Below the pieces are notes generated by a model. It did no database searches. It was not told where the DNA came from and worked only from the letters and a program-made list of their open reading frames with translations. A stretch of DNA of 64,000 bases from Amycolatopsis balhimycina FH 1894. GTDB lineage: Bacteria > Actinomycetota > Actinomycetes > Mycobacteriales > Pseudonocardiaceae. Position numbers and translations under genes: made by a program. Of this stretch, positions 23,645 to 32,889 are shown piece by piece. The stretch lies in NCBI RefSeq assembly GCF_000384295.1, contig NZ_KB913037.1, positions 1,159,975 through 1,223,974 of the forward strand, given 5' to 3'. Numbering within the stretch: the stretch's first letter is position 1; each line of letters starts with the position of its first letter.

Positions 23645-25798
23645 TCAGAGCGCCCGGTTTTTCTTCGGATGCTGGGGCATCGCGGGCACCACACCGATCT
23701 CCTGCATACAGAGCGCGTAGGCCCGGTAGCGGCGCTGGGCCTCACCGTGCCTGCCCGCTTCGTGCAGCACCTGCACGAGCTTGATGTGCGCTTCCTCGTC
23801 GTAGGAGTCGCAGCGCAGGATGCGCAGCAGGCTGGACACGCGCTGGTCGACGTCGCCGGAGCGCGCCGCCTTGGCCCGCAGGACGCTGATGTACGCGGCT
23901 TCGGCTTCGTCCCGGAGTTCCTGGCTCCAGTCGGCATACACCTCGTCCGGCATGAATTCGCCGACGTAGAGCGATTCCGCGGCGGACAGCAGCTCGGCCG
24001 TGTCGTCGTGCCCGTGGCGGTGGGCCGTGCAGGCGTCCGACGCGGTGATCAGGAAGCGCTCGACGTCGACGTCGACGAGGTCCAGGTTCACCGCGATGGC
24101 CGCCCGATCGGCGATGATCGGGCTCCCGTGCTGGATCCGCCGGTCGGGGTCCAGCACGCGCCGGAGCGTGGAAAGCTGCACCGACAACCGGTTCCCGCCG
24201 GTCGACGGGGACTGACCCGGCCACAGCAGGTCCATCAGCCGGGCCCGCGGCACCGGACGTCCGCGGTACGACACCAGGATCTTGAGCAGGTCGCGGGCCT
24301 TCTTCGACTGCCACTCCCCCGGCTCGACGCCGACGCCGCCTCGCAGCACGCGGAACCCGCCGAGTGCGTGCACGGCGATCACGGGCGCGCGCCGCGCGAC
24401 CACCGTCAGCGCGTCCGCCACCCCGGGATCCAACCGGACACCCTGGTGGCGCAGCGTTTCCTGTTCCCAGCGCACGGACCGGCTGCCGGTGATGCCGCGG
24501 AGGGCGGCCGCGGCCATCCTGACCCGCGCCTCGCCGAGCCGGTCGCCGACCTGGCGGTAACGCAGGCCCGCTTCGTGGAACCGGTCGGCCGCCGCCTTCG
24601 GGGCGGCCGCCAGGAGCCCCAGCAGCTCGAGGGCCTCGGCGGTGGCCGCGGGCCGCTCGTCCAGGGACGCGATGGCCTTGACCTCCTCGGCGTCGGCCGC
24701 GGCCGTGGCGGTGTCACCACTCAGCAGCGCCACCCAGCTGCGGCCCAGCAGGGCCGCCGTCCGGCCCGGCCCCGTCGCCGACTCGACCGCCTGGCGCGCG
24801 TATTCGCGAGCCGACCGCAGGTCGTCCGTGGCGCGGACACGGGCCAGTTCCGCCAGTGCGACCGTCCTGACGACCCCGGCCGCCGGGCAGTCCATCGGTT
24901 CCCCGAGCGCAGCCTCCAGCGCCTCGCGGGCCTGGAGCGCTTCACGCCGGCGCCGATGCACCCCGCCGAGCACCGTCAGCCCGAACGCCCGGTCGCGGCG
25001 CGCAGCACCGGTGGCCGGGGTCCGGGCCGCGCCGAGCGCGTCGGCGAGCGCCTCGCCGAGTCGACCGAGCTGGGCTTTCGCGGCCGCGGCGATGCCGAGC
25101 GCGAACGGCTCGAAACCCGGATAGCCCGCCACCCGCCCGACCCGGACCGCCGCCTCGGATTCCGCGACCGCTTCGGCGAGCCGCTCCCGCTCCAGTGCGT
25201 GCCGCGCTCGGTACAGGGACATCGTCAACGCCAGCAGCGTCCCGTGCGCGCCCGGCGCCAGCTCCAGCGCGGTCCGGGAGTGCTCGTCGGCCAGCGCATC
25301 GTCGCCGTCGTGGCTCGCCTGCACAGCCAGGACGCGGTGGCAGGCGGCCCGAGCCGCGGCATCGAGGTCCCGAGCGACCTCGCCGGCGTGACGGGCCAGC
25401 TCGCGGCTGCCCGCAAGGTCGCCCCACGCGAGGTACCAAACCGCGGCGAGGAGCGAGAACTGCACGTCTTCGCGGGCCGGTTGCCCGGCCGTCTGCGTTT
25501 CGCCGAGGAGCTCGACCACCTCGGCGAGCCCGGTCCCGCAGTACGCGACCAGCGCCGCCCGCCACGCCACGGGAGGCTGCTTCCCGTTGTCCGGGAACCC
25601 GGTGCCCGACGCCTGCTCACCGAGGCCGGCGAGCAGCAGCTCCGCGGCGACCCGGTCACCGGCCTTGACCCGGTCACGCAGCACCGTCGCCGGATCCGCC
25701 CGGGGCTCTCCGGACTTCTCGGGGTGTTCGTCACGGACGTAGGCGAACGCGCTGAGCGCCGGGGGGATGACGGATCCGGAGGACGGGAGCAGAGTCAT
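23645..25798 (-). CDS. SARP-like regulator with N-terminal TPR region
   Basis: The 717-aa product has a long Ala-rich helical N-terminal region (about 30-440) with TPR-like pairs of helices. It ends in an OmpR/SARP-type winged helix (about 465-560; GGFRVLRGGVGVEPGEWQSKKARDL-type start and LLWPGQSP) and a bacterial transcriptional activation domain (BTAD, about 570-705; AYISVLRAKAARSG, YDEEAHIKLVQVLHEAG). In classical SARPs the DNA-binding domain is N-terminal; here it is C-terminal and no P-loop is present. Located directly upstream of, and in line with, the biosynthetic genes, it is very likely the pathway activator. The start at 25798 lacks a good ribosome site; upstream in-frame alternatives exist. 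Confidence 0.85.
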   Translation of the reverse strand: MTLLPSSGSVIPPALSAFAYVRDEHPEKSGEPRADPATVLRDRVKAGDRVAAELLLAGLGEQASGTGFPDNGKQPPVAWRAALVAYCGTGLAEVVELLGETQTAGQPAREDVQFSLLAAVWYLAWGDLAGSRELARHAGEVARDLDAAARAACHRVLAVQASHDGDDALADEHSRTALELAPGAHGTLLALTMSLYRARHALERERLAEAVAESEAAVRVGRVAGYPGFEPFALGIAAAAKAQLGRLGEALADALGAARTPATGAARRDRAFGLTVLGGVHRRRREALQAREALEAALGEPMDCPAAGVVRTVALAELARVRATDDLRSAREYARQAVESATGPGRTAALLGRSWVALLSGDTATAAADAEEVKAIASLDERPAATAEALELLGLLAAAPKAAADRFHEAGLRYRQVGDRLGEARVRMAAAALRGITGSRSVRWEQETLRHQGVRLDPGVADALTVVARRAPVIAVHALGGFRVLRGGVGVEPGEWQSKKARDLLKILVSYRGRPVPRARLMDLLWPGQSPSTGGNRLSVQLSTLRRVLDPDRRIQHGSPIIADRAAIAVNLDLVDVDVERFLITASDACTAHRHGHDDTAELLSAAESLYVGEFMPDEVYADWSQELRDEAEAAYISVLRAKAARSGDVDQRVSSLLRILRCDSYDEEAHIKLVQVLHEAGRHGEAQRRYRAYALCMQEIGVVPAMPQHPKKNRAL

Positions 25799-26386
25799 AC
25801 CCAGAAGGGTCGACGGCGGAGCCGTGGATACAGCAAATTCCCGAACTTCGACCGCCGGCCCGAAGATGTGCCCCCGGCCACGCCGTTCCTCGCCCCAACG
25901 GCCACCCGGAAGACCTCGACCGCAAATGTCACACATCCAGGGACCGCCGCCCCCAGCGGGCATGGGACTTCATGATTTCCCCTCTTTCTGTGGCAGCAAA
26001 ACGGATCGTTCCCGAGGCGGACTACGCAACGGTGCGCCTCGAGGGGCAAGAGCTCGTCGTTGTGGCGTGCTGCAGAGGCCGGCCGCCTTGCTGTGATCAA
26101 GTGGCTGGTAGGGGATTCACCGTGGCAGGGGCTGTCCATGATCCGTCGACAACCGGTCGACACCGCAGATCAGGACTCCCGGCCGGGCGCCACGCACGTG
26201 CCGGAGATCTTCGAGCTGACCGCCGCGTTCCCCGGGTGTCCGTAGCGCGCTCGTCAGGCGGGGCGTCGGCTCGCTCCGCTCAGGCGGTGGATGCGCCGGC
26301 CTCGACCCGATGGGCGGCTGCGTAGTGCGCGGTGCTTCGAGCAGCGAGCTACCGGACGCAGCGTGGCCGGAATCGCGCGGGAGTTG
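25799..26386. other. Gene-poor stretch beyond the biosynthetic locus
   Basis: No intact gene recognised. It should hold the promoter of the SARP-like gene. A plus-strand stretch near 26320-26395 translates as ARCFEQRATGRSVAGIAREL, which looks like the HTH of a transposase and abuts the toxin remnant; a GTCGAC-AACCG-GTCGAC inverted repeat lies near 26145-26162. Everything else appears non-coding or decayed. Confidence 0.4.
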
Positions 26387-26806
26387 AACGTCGCCGACTT
26401 TGATCTCCGCGATCGGCCTCGTCGTTCCATCCGCCATCAAGACCTGTGTGTCGCCCGTGAAGCGGTGCGGTGCGGTGCACGCCGCCTGAGCCAGATCCAC
26501 AACCCGTCTTGACCCTTGACAGCGTCGTCGATCACACCCGCGAAACGCGCGACGCGTCCCAACTTCGACGAATTCGCCAGCGCCGCGAGCGCCTTCCCGC
26601 CCTTGAGGTACGGCACGATGGCCAACGCAGCCGAACCAGGACGGGTCGTTACTGCAGCTTATGGCGTCCGGGATACCCGTCATCTGCCAGCCGAGCTGCA
26701 GGATCTCCTGCAGCGTCATGCCCTCGTGGTGGAACTCCCGGTGAATCGCCTCCGCACGCTCCGGCGTGGGGTTCTTGCCGCCCTTCCACGTGACGTCCTG
26801 GTTCCT
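26387..26806 (-). pseudogene. Remnant of a polymorphic toxin (pre-Hint and Hint region)
   Basis: Three minus-strand pieces line up with the C-terminal part of RHS/YD-repeat or related polymorphic toxins. GGKNPTPERAEAIHREFHHE then MTLQEILQLGWQMTGIPDAI (26806-26625) comes first. After a frameshift comes AIVPYLKGGKALAALANSSK with VARFAGVIDDAVKG (26625-26500). After a second frameshift comes HRFTGDTQVLMADGTTRPIA followed by EIKVGD (26460-26387), the start of a Hint autoprocessing domain. The usual Cys that starts Hint (C-N-S-F) appears to be replaced (P-H-R-F). The sequence ends at KVGD, where unrelated DNA begins. Frameshifts, truncation and loss of Cys show decay. Confidence 0.6.
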
Positions 26807-26828
26807 TGCCAGGGCAGTAGCGGCTCCA

Positions 26829-27000
26829 GTCGCACGCCCAGATCGACGACGACCGGTACTGGCCGCCGCGGTGACGTGCCTCCCGTTGGCGGCCCGGCGC
26901 TGGTACCCGGTCGGTGTGGCGGTCGTCGTGTTGGCCGCCACCTCGCTCGACGCGGCGCTCGGCTTCACCAAGGTCCCCCACCTCGCCGGGCCGCCCGGCG
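26829..27000 (+). pseudogene. Fragment of a histidine-kinase-like membrane domain
   Basis: The plus-strand translation AAAVTCLPLAARRWYPVGVA then VVVLAATSLDAALGF resembles the second and third transmembrane segments of actinobacterial two-component sensor kinases (typical LxLRRRxPxAVLxVVxAA). Sequence before and after does not continue the family. Too short to function. Confidence 0.35.
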
Positions 27001-27349
27001 CAGTACCGCACGGCACTCCACGACCGCCTCAGTCGCATGCCGACATGATGCCTCGGCAAGACGATAACCACGCCCTGAGCGCGGCACGGTGGAAACCATT
27101 TCGAATGAGAAACCCCGTCGAACCGAAAGGGGCATCGTCGTGTGCGACTACCACGTTCACCTCCGTCGACCTCCCCACGGCCGCGCTGGTTGTGGTCACC
27201 GGTGTCACGCTCAACTTGAGCAGCGCCACCGATACGACAGGCGCACCGCACCAGGACTATCGCATCGGATGTTCCACGGTCTCGGGTACGACGCGCCGCT
27301 GGGGGTCTATCCCCATGATCTTGGAACAGTCCCAGCAGACATTGCCAGG
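27001..27349. other. Intergenic, no gene recognised
   Basis: Short open frames on both strands lack coding character and family resemblance. The stretch separates the kinase fragment from the stop of the large regulator at 27350. Confidence 0.4.
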
Positions 27350-30046
27350 CTATCCCCCAGCCGCTAATGGATTCTCGTCGAGTGCGTACCGGATTGCCTC
27401 ATCGAGTCCGAAGCCGGCCCCTCCGGTGAAGGCTTTCTCGAACACTTCGGCCCCTAGTGCTGCGGAAGTTTGCTCGGCGCATTGCTCGTCGAAGGTCCGG
27501 TAGGGGCTCGTCTCGTTGATGCGCGCGCCGGATTGTCGCCAAACTGCCACAGTACAACCGAGTAGGCGGGCGGCCCGTTCGTACTCGGCAGCCGATGAGT
27601 AGCACCAGGTCAGCGCCTCGAAGAGAAACGCGAGCAGAGTGCGATCGGCCAACCGCAACGCGATGGCCTCACGGAGGATGCTTGCGGCCTCACGAGGGTG
27701 ACCCGATCGCCAACGGTGGATTGCGACCGCCCACAACGCGTACCCCCGTGACCAACGGGCCTCGTGTCGCTCAGTCAACGTCACCGCCTCCGCAGCGACA
27801 GCCTCGCCGCGCGGATCGTCGAGGAAGAAGTACACGGCGGCGAGCAGGACCAGTGCGTTGAACTCCAAGAGCGCATCACCGGCCGCGCGGTAGCCGGACA
27901 AAGCACGTTCCAGCAGTTCGGCGCCACCGGACAGGTCACCCGCGAAGAATGCGGACATCCCGCTGCACTCGGCGTAGCCGGCGCGGAGCCGTTCGTCACC
28001 GAACCTTTCGGCCAGGCCAGTCAGTTCGGCCAGCATCTCCCCCGCGAGGTCGGCCTCACCGATCTGGATTGCCAGAAACGATGCCGCATACAGAGCTTGC
28101 GCCCGCACCAGTGTGTAGCCGTGGCAGAGTTCAAGTCCCTCGTACAGGTACCTGTAGCCCTCGCGCACGAGAGCGCCTCCGTACCAGAAGTTCCACAGGG
28201 AAGCGGCGATGTCCAGCGCCCGGCTCGCCCGGTCGGGGATCGATAGGCAGTGGTCCATCACGGCCCGGAGATTCGCGTGCTCACGTCGCAGCCGCGCGAC
28301 CCACTCCAGCTGCCCAGGCCCGAACCCGTCGCATCGGTACTGCCGGGCCAGAGCCACGTAGTACTCGGCCTGGCGCAATCGCACCTCCTGCTCGCCGCCC
28401 CGCTCGGCGAGCTTGCCCGCACCGTATACGCGCATCGTCTCCAACATCCGATACCAGGTGTGCCCGCAAAACGCGCCGTTTTGGCGGAACAGGACCGACT
28501 TGTCCATCAATCCGGTCAGGACACCGAGCACACCGGCGTTCGGCGCGTGCTCAACCTCACCGATGTACTCGACCGCCTCCAGGTCGAACCCACCGGGGAA
28601 GACCGACAGCTGCGCCCACAGCCACTGCTCGTCCGGAGAGCACAGCTCATAGCTCCAATCGATCGTGGCCTCGAGCGTCCGCTGCCGCGCCTGTACGGTG
28701 CATGGGCCCATAGTGAGCAAGGCGAACCGGTCCACCAGGCGTTGCAGCAGCTGATCGACCGACAACACCCGCAACCAAACGGCGGCCAACTCCAGTGCGA
28801 GCGGAATGCCCTCCAGCCGCACACAGATCTGCTTCACTACCGCCATGTCGCGCGGCGCGAACCTCAAGTGAGGCAGGGCCGCGGCCGCCCGATCGACGAA
28901 TAGGGCAACCGCGTCGGTCTGACGCTTCCCTCCGGCCGCTCCCCTTCCACCGCTCGCGTCGACGTCGTGTGGGACCGCCATCGGCTCGACACAGAGGACG
29001 TGCTCGCCCTCAGCGTGTAGTACATGGCGGCAGGTGGCCAAAACGCGAACCCGGTCGGCCACTGCGAGCAACTTGGCGACCAGGGCCGCGCACTCGTCAG
29101 CCATGTGCTCACAGTTGTCGAGTACCAACAGCAACTGCCTGTCCCTGAGAAATTCCGCGAGACCGGCAGCCGGATCAGCGGTATCACGCAGCCCCAACAC
29201 GGTTGCCACCGCGCTCGGCAACAACCTCGAGTCCCGCAGCTCGGCGAGCTCGACCAGCCACACGCCATCGGCGAAACCCTCGCGTAGCTCGGCCGCGATC
29301 CGCAGCGCCAGCCGCGTCTTGCCGACACCGCCGGTACCGGTCAACGTCAACAACCGCACCGTCGACAGCAGGCGCTTCGCCTTCTTCAACTCGTGCCGCC
29401 TGCCAATGAAACTGGTCAGCTCGACAGGTAGATTACTGGCAGCCCGGCTCACACTGTCAGGCACATGGCGGTCAATTACATTGACCCAGCCGGTTGCCAT
29501 CGTCTCCTTCACACTGACTTGAACCAACCTGAACATGGACGGATCAATTTCACGACAGTTTCTGATAACTTCATTGAAAAACCATTCGGAAGCAATGATG
29601 GCAAGTGGGCCCGAAGATTCAGCAAGTGCATCCTTCAACGGCTTCGAATCCAGCAGCCGAAAAGCGAGGTTGATCGACGTTGCCGTAACCCCGTGATCAT
29701 CGTAAGCCACCTCACCGGCATGCAGTGTCATCCGCAGTCGGATCCGCTCCTCCGCCGGATGAGTTGAATTATGCTCCCATAAACCGGCAACCAGTAGAGG
29801 GGGTAGCACTTCCACGAATTGAGCTTTGGGCATCTCTGGCGGCGCGAGTATAAACAGCCCATCACCCAGGTCTTGAAGATCACAATTAGCCCACGGGATA
29901 TTCGCGTTCTCGAAGCCCTGCCGCATGACCGAATACAGTCCAGTACGTACCGCGACTCGATGGGGATTGGTGCGACGCGGGTCGCCGTATCCCTCGATGT
30001 CCACCGCGATGATCGTACGATGGACCGCAGGTTGTGGATTTTCCAT
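27350..30046 (-). CDS. STAND-type NB-ARC/TPR regulator with cyclase-like N-terminus, no C-terminal HTH
   Basis: The 898-aa product has an N-terminal ~195-residue region (IIAVDIEGYGDPRR, LQDLGDGLFILAP, LRMTLHAGEV) that resembles a degenerate class III nucleotide-cyclase or SpoIIE-associated sensor domain. A P-loop NTPase follows (LTLTGTGGVGKTRLALRIA; Walker B LLLVLDNCEH; ATCRHVL; GIPLALELAA), then TPR-like helices to the end. In the common LuxR-family relatives this TPR region is followed by a LuxR HTH; here the protein ends DEAIRYALDENPLAAGG-stop, exactly before that point. It may act by protein contacts, or may have lost its DNA-binding domain. DNA for the N-terminal domain is clearly AT-richer than the rest. 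ATG start at 30046; no partner gene adjacent. Confidence 0.8.
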   Translation of the reverse strand: MENPQPAVHRTIIAVDIEGYGDPRRTNPHRVAVRTGLYSVMRQGFENANIPWANCDLQDLGDGLFILAPPEMPKAQFVEVLPPLLVAGLWEHNSTHPAEERIRLRMTLHAGEVAYDDHGVTATSINLAFRLLDSKPLKDALAESSGPLAIIASEWFFNEVIRNCREIDPSMFRLVQVSVKETMATGWVNVIDRHVPDSVSRAASNLPVELTSFIGRRHELKKAKRLLSTVRLLTLTGTGGVGKTRLALRIAAELREGFADGVWLVELAELRDSRLLPSAVATVLGLRDTADPAAGLAEFLRDRQLLLVLDNCEHMADECAALVAKLLAVADRVRVLATCRHVLHAEGEHVLCVEPMAVPHDVDASGGRGAAGGKRQTDAVALFVDRAAAALPHLRFAPRDMAVVKQICVRLEGIPLALELAAVWLRVLSVDQLLQRLVDRFALLTMGPCTVQARQRTLEATIDWSYELCSPDEQWLWAQLSVFPGGFDLEAVEYIGEVEHAPNAGVLGVLTGLMDKSVLFRQNGAFCGHTWYRMLETMRVYGAGKLAERGGEQEVRLRQAEYYVALARQYRCDGFGPGQLEWVARLRREHANLRAVMDHCLSIPDRASRALDIAASLWNFWYGGALVREGYRYLYEGLELCHGYTLVRAQALYAASFLAIQIGEADLAGEMLAELTGLAERFGDERLRAGYAECSGMSAFFAGDLSGGAELLERALSGYRAAGDALLEFNALVLLAAVYFFLDDPRGEAVAAEAVTLTERHEARWSRGYALWAVAIHRWRSGHPREAASILREAIALRLADRTLLAFLFEALTWCYSSAAEYERAARLLGCTVAVWRQSGARINETSPYRTFDEQCAEQTSAALGAEVFEKAFTGGAGFGLDEAIRYALDENPLAAGG

Positions 30047-30776
30047 CCCACCTCCGTTGACGACAGGGACGTTCAGCAGTTCAGTTCACATAATATAGAG
30101 GAAAGATCACCTTCGACTCCACCGGGGGTCGCGCTGGGCGATTTGATCTAACTGCCATGATCGGCGTAGCTATGAATAGAGAACTGCAGCCGTAGTATGG
30201 ACTGCGCGTGCTGGGCAAGTGCGACGGCCTGATTCCGCCGCAGTGGCACGCGCCGAGCCAGGAATTCGTATCCCTTTGGGAGCGCGTGCGCGCCAGTCGG
30301 ACGTGGTCAAACCAGTAGCGCGTCCGCGCCGGCGCGGTGTCAGAAGGGTGCGCAGGTGACGGTCGGCGGTCTGCCAGGTGGTGACAGTGTTGTCGATGAC
30401 GAGTTCGCCGATGTTGGCGAGCGCGATGAAGGTCCGAGCGCCCATCGCTCGAGCCGAACCTTGCCTCCACGACCAACGTCCCGGTCAACAACCGCAGTTC
30501 AGTACTGTTCCCGTCCTTTGGTGGTCCCGCCGAAGACTCGAACCTGCGCATCACGCTCATCGGCTGCTCCCCCGCGGCCGACGCTCCATCACCAGCAGCA
30601 CGTCGACCCGGATCAGCAGCCCGTCCGGCAGCACGATTGGTGTGATTGCCACCGGAATCTCCCCCGGGAACCACCTCCCTGCCGCGGTACGCCCCGCTCG
30701 CCGTCGTCGTCAACGACTTCTCCGTGTCCCTGCACGGGGAAAGTCGCATGACGCCTTACCCGAAGGACGAAATCGG
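30047..30776. other. Decayed region with short unassigned gene fragments
   Basis: No intact gene. The AT-rich part at 30060-30130 probably holds the promoter of the large regulator. Minus-strand fragments RTFIALANIGELVIDNTVTT (near 30350-30440) and FPGEIPVAITPIVLPDGLLI followed by RVDVLLVMERRPRGSSR-stop (near 30560-30680) look protein-derived and conserved in character, the second ending in an ATGA overlap with another short frame, but I cannot name the families. They suggest remnants of at least two genes. Confidence 0.4.
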
Positions 30777-31350
30777 TCAACAGCTGGACCGCGCGGGCCT
30801 GCCCGCGAACCGGTCACCGAGGTAGTTCACAACGTCACCCGCGGAGAACGCCAGCGTCGTCACGTGCTCGCCGACGTAGGTGCCCCACGTGACGTCCACC
30901 CCGGCCGCGCAGTACTCGCGCCGCAGCGTCTGTGCCTGCGACAGCGGGATGATCTCGTCGAGGCTGCCGTGGAACAGGAAGACCGGCGCGTGCGGCGGGC
31001 GGGCACCCAGCTCGTTCTGCGCCAGCCGGGCCTGCCGTTTCGCCGTCGTGAGCGGGTTCGACGTCGTGTAGTCGGCGATGTGCCCGAAGGCGTACCCGAA
31101 GACCGCGTCGACGCACGCGTCCTGCTGCGTCTCGTACAGCGTGCGGCCACGGTCGTTGAGGTAGGCGGGCAGGTCCAGCTCCGGGTACGCCGCGTCCAGG
31201 CCTAGCGCCGACAGCAGCAGGAACCCGAACCCGACACTGCCGTCGAGGTTCTTCGCCACGACGTTCAGGTCCGCGGGCGTCCCGCCGGCCGTGATGCCGG
31301 CGACGTGCAGCTCCGGCGCGTACGACGGCGCCAGCTCGCCCGTGCGCTCG
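30777..31350 (-). pseudogene. 5'-truncated secretory lipase (LIP family), C-terminal half
   Basis: The translation runs from about GELAPSYAPELHVAGITAGG through NLDGSVGFGFLLLSALGL and FLFHGSLDEIIPLSQAQTLR to GEHVTTLAFSAGDVVNYLGD, the pattern of the C-terminal half of actinobacterial secretory lipases. The Asp of GSLDEI and the His of GEHVTT would be two of the catalytic triad; the N-terminal half with the signal peptide and the GHSQGG serine is missing. The truncation coincides with the promoter of the divergent MarR gene. An internal start at 31259 could give a 160-aa product, but it would be inactive. Confidence 0.7.
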
Positions 31351-31356
31351 TTAGGA

Positions 31357-31368
31357 TTGACATGTCAA
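31357..31368. promoter_or_regulatory. Perfect 12-bp palindrome, candidate MarR operator
   Basis: TTGACATGTCAA is a perfect palindrome lying 8 bp before GAGGAGG, the ribosome site of the MarR gene. MarR proteins commonly bind such short palindromes and repress their own promoter. Assignment rests on position and symmetry. Confidence 0.55.
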
Positions 31369-31382
31369 GTCGAGGAGGCTCC

Positions 31383-31853
31383 ATGACCCACGAGACGCGC
31401 CGCACAGTGCCGACACGGGACCAGCTGCGCATCTGGCGGGACTACATCGAGACGGCCGAAGCCCTGCGCGTCCGCCTCGCCGGCCGGCTGCAACAGCACT
31501 CGGCGCTGTCCTCCGGCGATTACCAGGTCCTGCTTGCGCTGAGCGAAGCGCCGGAGAACACCCTGCGATCCTCGGAGATCGCGACCGCGATCGGCTGGGA
31601 ACGCAGCCGGCTCTCGCACCACCTCGGGCGGATGGAGAAGCGCGAGCTGATCACCCGGACCGCGTGCAACGACAGCGTCCACGGCATCGACGTGCGCCTG
31701 ACCGACGCCGGATCGAAAGCGTTCCGCGCGTCGACGGCACCGCACCTGCGAGACATTCGCGAACTGTTCGTCGATGCGTTGTCTCCGGAGCAGCTCGCGC
31801 ACGTGGAAGAGTTCACCGGCGCGCTGCGGCGCCACCTCGAACCAGGCGACTGA
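31383..31853 (+). CDS. MarR-family transcriptional regulator
   Basis: The 156-aa product has the MarR winged helix: LQQHSALSSGDYQVLLALSE, then the recognition region LRSSEIATAIGWERSRLSHH followed by LGRMEKRELITRT and the wing DVRLTDAGSKAF. The ATG at 31383 is fixed by GAGGAGG. MarR proteins are dimeric repressors that respond to small aromatic or oxidising molecules. The divergent neighbour is a broken lipase and the next gene downstream is a methyltransferase 45 bp away, so the natural target is unclear; a perfect palindrome in front of the gene suggests autoregulation. Confidence 0.92.
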   Translation: MTHETRRTVPTRDQLRIWRDYIETAEALRVRLAGRLQQHSALSSGDYQVLLALSEAPENTLRSSEIATAIGWERSRLSHHLGRMEKRELITRTACNDSVHGIDVRLTDAGSKAFRASTAPHLRDIRELFVDALSPEQLAHVEEFTGALRRHLEPGD

Positions 31854-31898
31854 TCCGCACGCCCCGCAGGCGGGCTGACAAATCGATGGCCCGTTCAG

Positions 31899-32861
31899 GT
31901 GTTCACCATTACCCTCGCCCCGGTGATCTACGAACATCCGTTGGCCTACCTGCTCGGGCTTGAGGGTCTCGCTCTGATGCGCGGGTTCACCGGGGAGTTC
32001 GACCGCGACTTCGTGGACTCGCGGATCGCCGAAGTCCGTCGGTTGCTCGATGAGGCGTCGCTGGCAAACGCGGCCGTGGACGTAGACCGCGTCGACACGA
32101 TTGAGGGCTACCGAAGGTGGTCCGATACGTATGACCAGCCCGGCAACGCGGCGTTCTCCATCGACGAGCCCGAGGTGAAGCGAATACTCGATTCGCTGCC
32201 AACGGGCGTTGCGTTGGACGCCGCATGTGGCACGGGCCGGTATGCACAATGGCTGGCCGAGCGCGGACATCGGGTCATCGGAGTGGACAGCTCGCCCGAC
32301 ATGCTCGCACGCGCCCGTGTGCGGGTGCCGCCGGGCGAGTTCCTGCTCGGCGATCTGTACCAGCTTCCGGTCGCGGACTCCGAAGTGGACCTGGTCGTCT
32401 GTGGCCTGGCGCTGACGCATCTCCCTGCGCTCAAGCCAGTGATGGCGGAGTTCGCCAGGGTCCTGCGTGCAGGTGGGCACCTGGTGATCGCCGATGTGCA
32501 CCCAGAGGCGGTAGCGCGCGGCTCGATCCCACCGGTACGCGGACCGGACGGGCGACCCGGGCGACTGGTCAGCTACCGCCACCTGATCGGGGACTACCTG
32601 CGCACAGCCCTGCAAGTGGGCCTGCAACCCCGTAGCTGCGAGGAGCCCCGCACACCGACGAGGGACCACGCCGAATCGCCGGACTCCCATCCAGCGTCCG
32701 GGACGATGGGTCCATGGGACGTCTGGCCGTGGAGCTTGGCCGCCCTGATTCCCGAGGCAGCACAAGCCGCGAACGAAGGTGTGCCGGCAATGCTCATCTG
32801 GCACTTCCAGTTGACCAAGTTCTCGACCAGGACAGGGCGGCGGTGTCGAGGTTTCGGGTGA
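31899..32861 (+). CDS. SAM-dependent class I methyltransferase
   Basis: The 320-aa product has a Rossmann-type methyltransferase core: motif I VALDAACGTGRYAQWLAERG, then GVDSSPDMLARARVRVP, motif II-like EVDLVVCGLALTHLP and the post-motif VLRAGGHLVIADVHPEAV. An ~80-residue N-terminal extension (IYEHPLAYLLGLEGLALMRG) is common in actinobacterial relatives that act on small molecules. The region after residue 220 is irregular, rich in Pro/Arg, and then ends AMLIWHFQLTKF, a usual family C-terminus followed by about a dozen extra residues. GTG start at 31899; no strong ribosome site, so the start is uncertain. Substrate unknown. Confidence 0.82.
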   Translation: MFTITLAPVIYEHPLAYLLGLEGLALMRGFTGEFDRDFVDSRIAEVRRLLDEASLANAAVDVDRVDTIEGYRRWSDTYDQPGNAAFSIDEPEVKRILDSLPTGVALDAACGTGRYAQWLAERGHRVIGVDSSPDMLARARVRVPPGEFLLGDLYQLPVADSEVDLVVCGLALTHLPALKPVMAEFARVLRAGGHLVIADVHPEAVARGSIPPVRGPDGRPGRLVSYRHLIGDYLRTALQVGLQPRSCEEPRTPTRDHAESPDSHPASGTMGPWDVWPWSLAALIPEAAQAANEGVPAMLIWHFQLTKFSTRTGRRCRGFG

Positions 32862-32889
32862 AGTAGGGGATGACCTGCGCAAGCGGTTA

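Noticed and set aside
26320..26395. Transposase-like HTH (RSVAGIAREL) as an insertion sequence
   Set aside because: Only ~25 residues, no terminal repeats or catalytic residues seen; not enough to call a mobile element.
30170..30445. Possible small gene with RTFIALANIGELVIDNTVTT
   Set aside because: Protein-like but no ribosome site, no recognised family and low-quality C-terminus; treated as a fragment in a decayed region.
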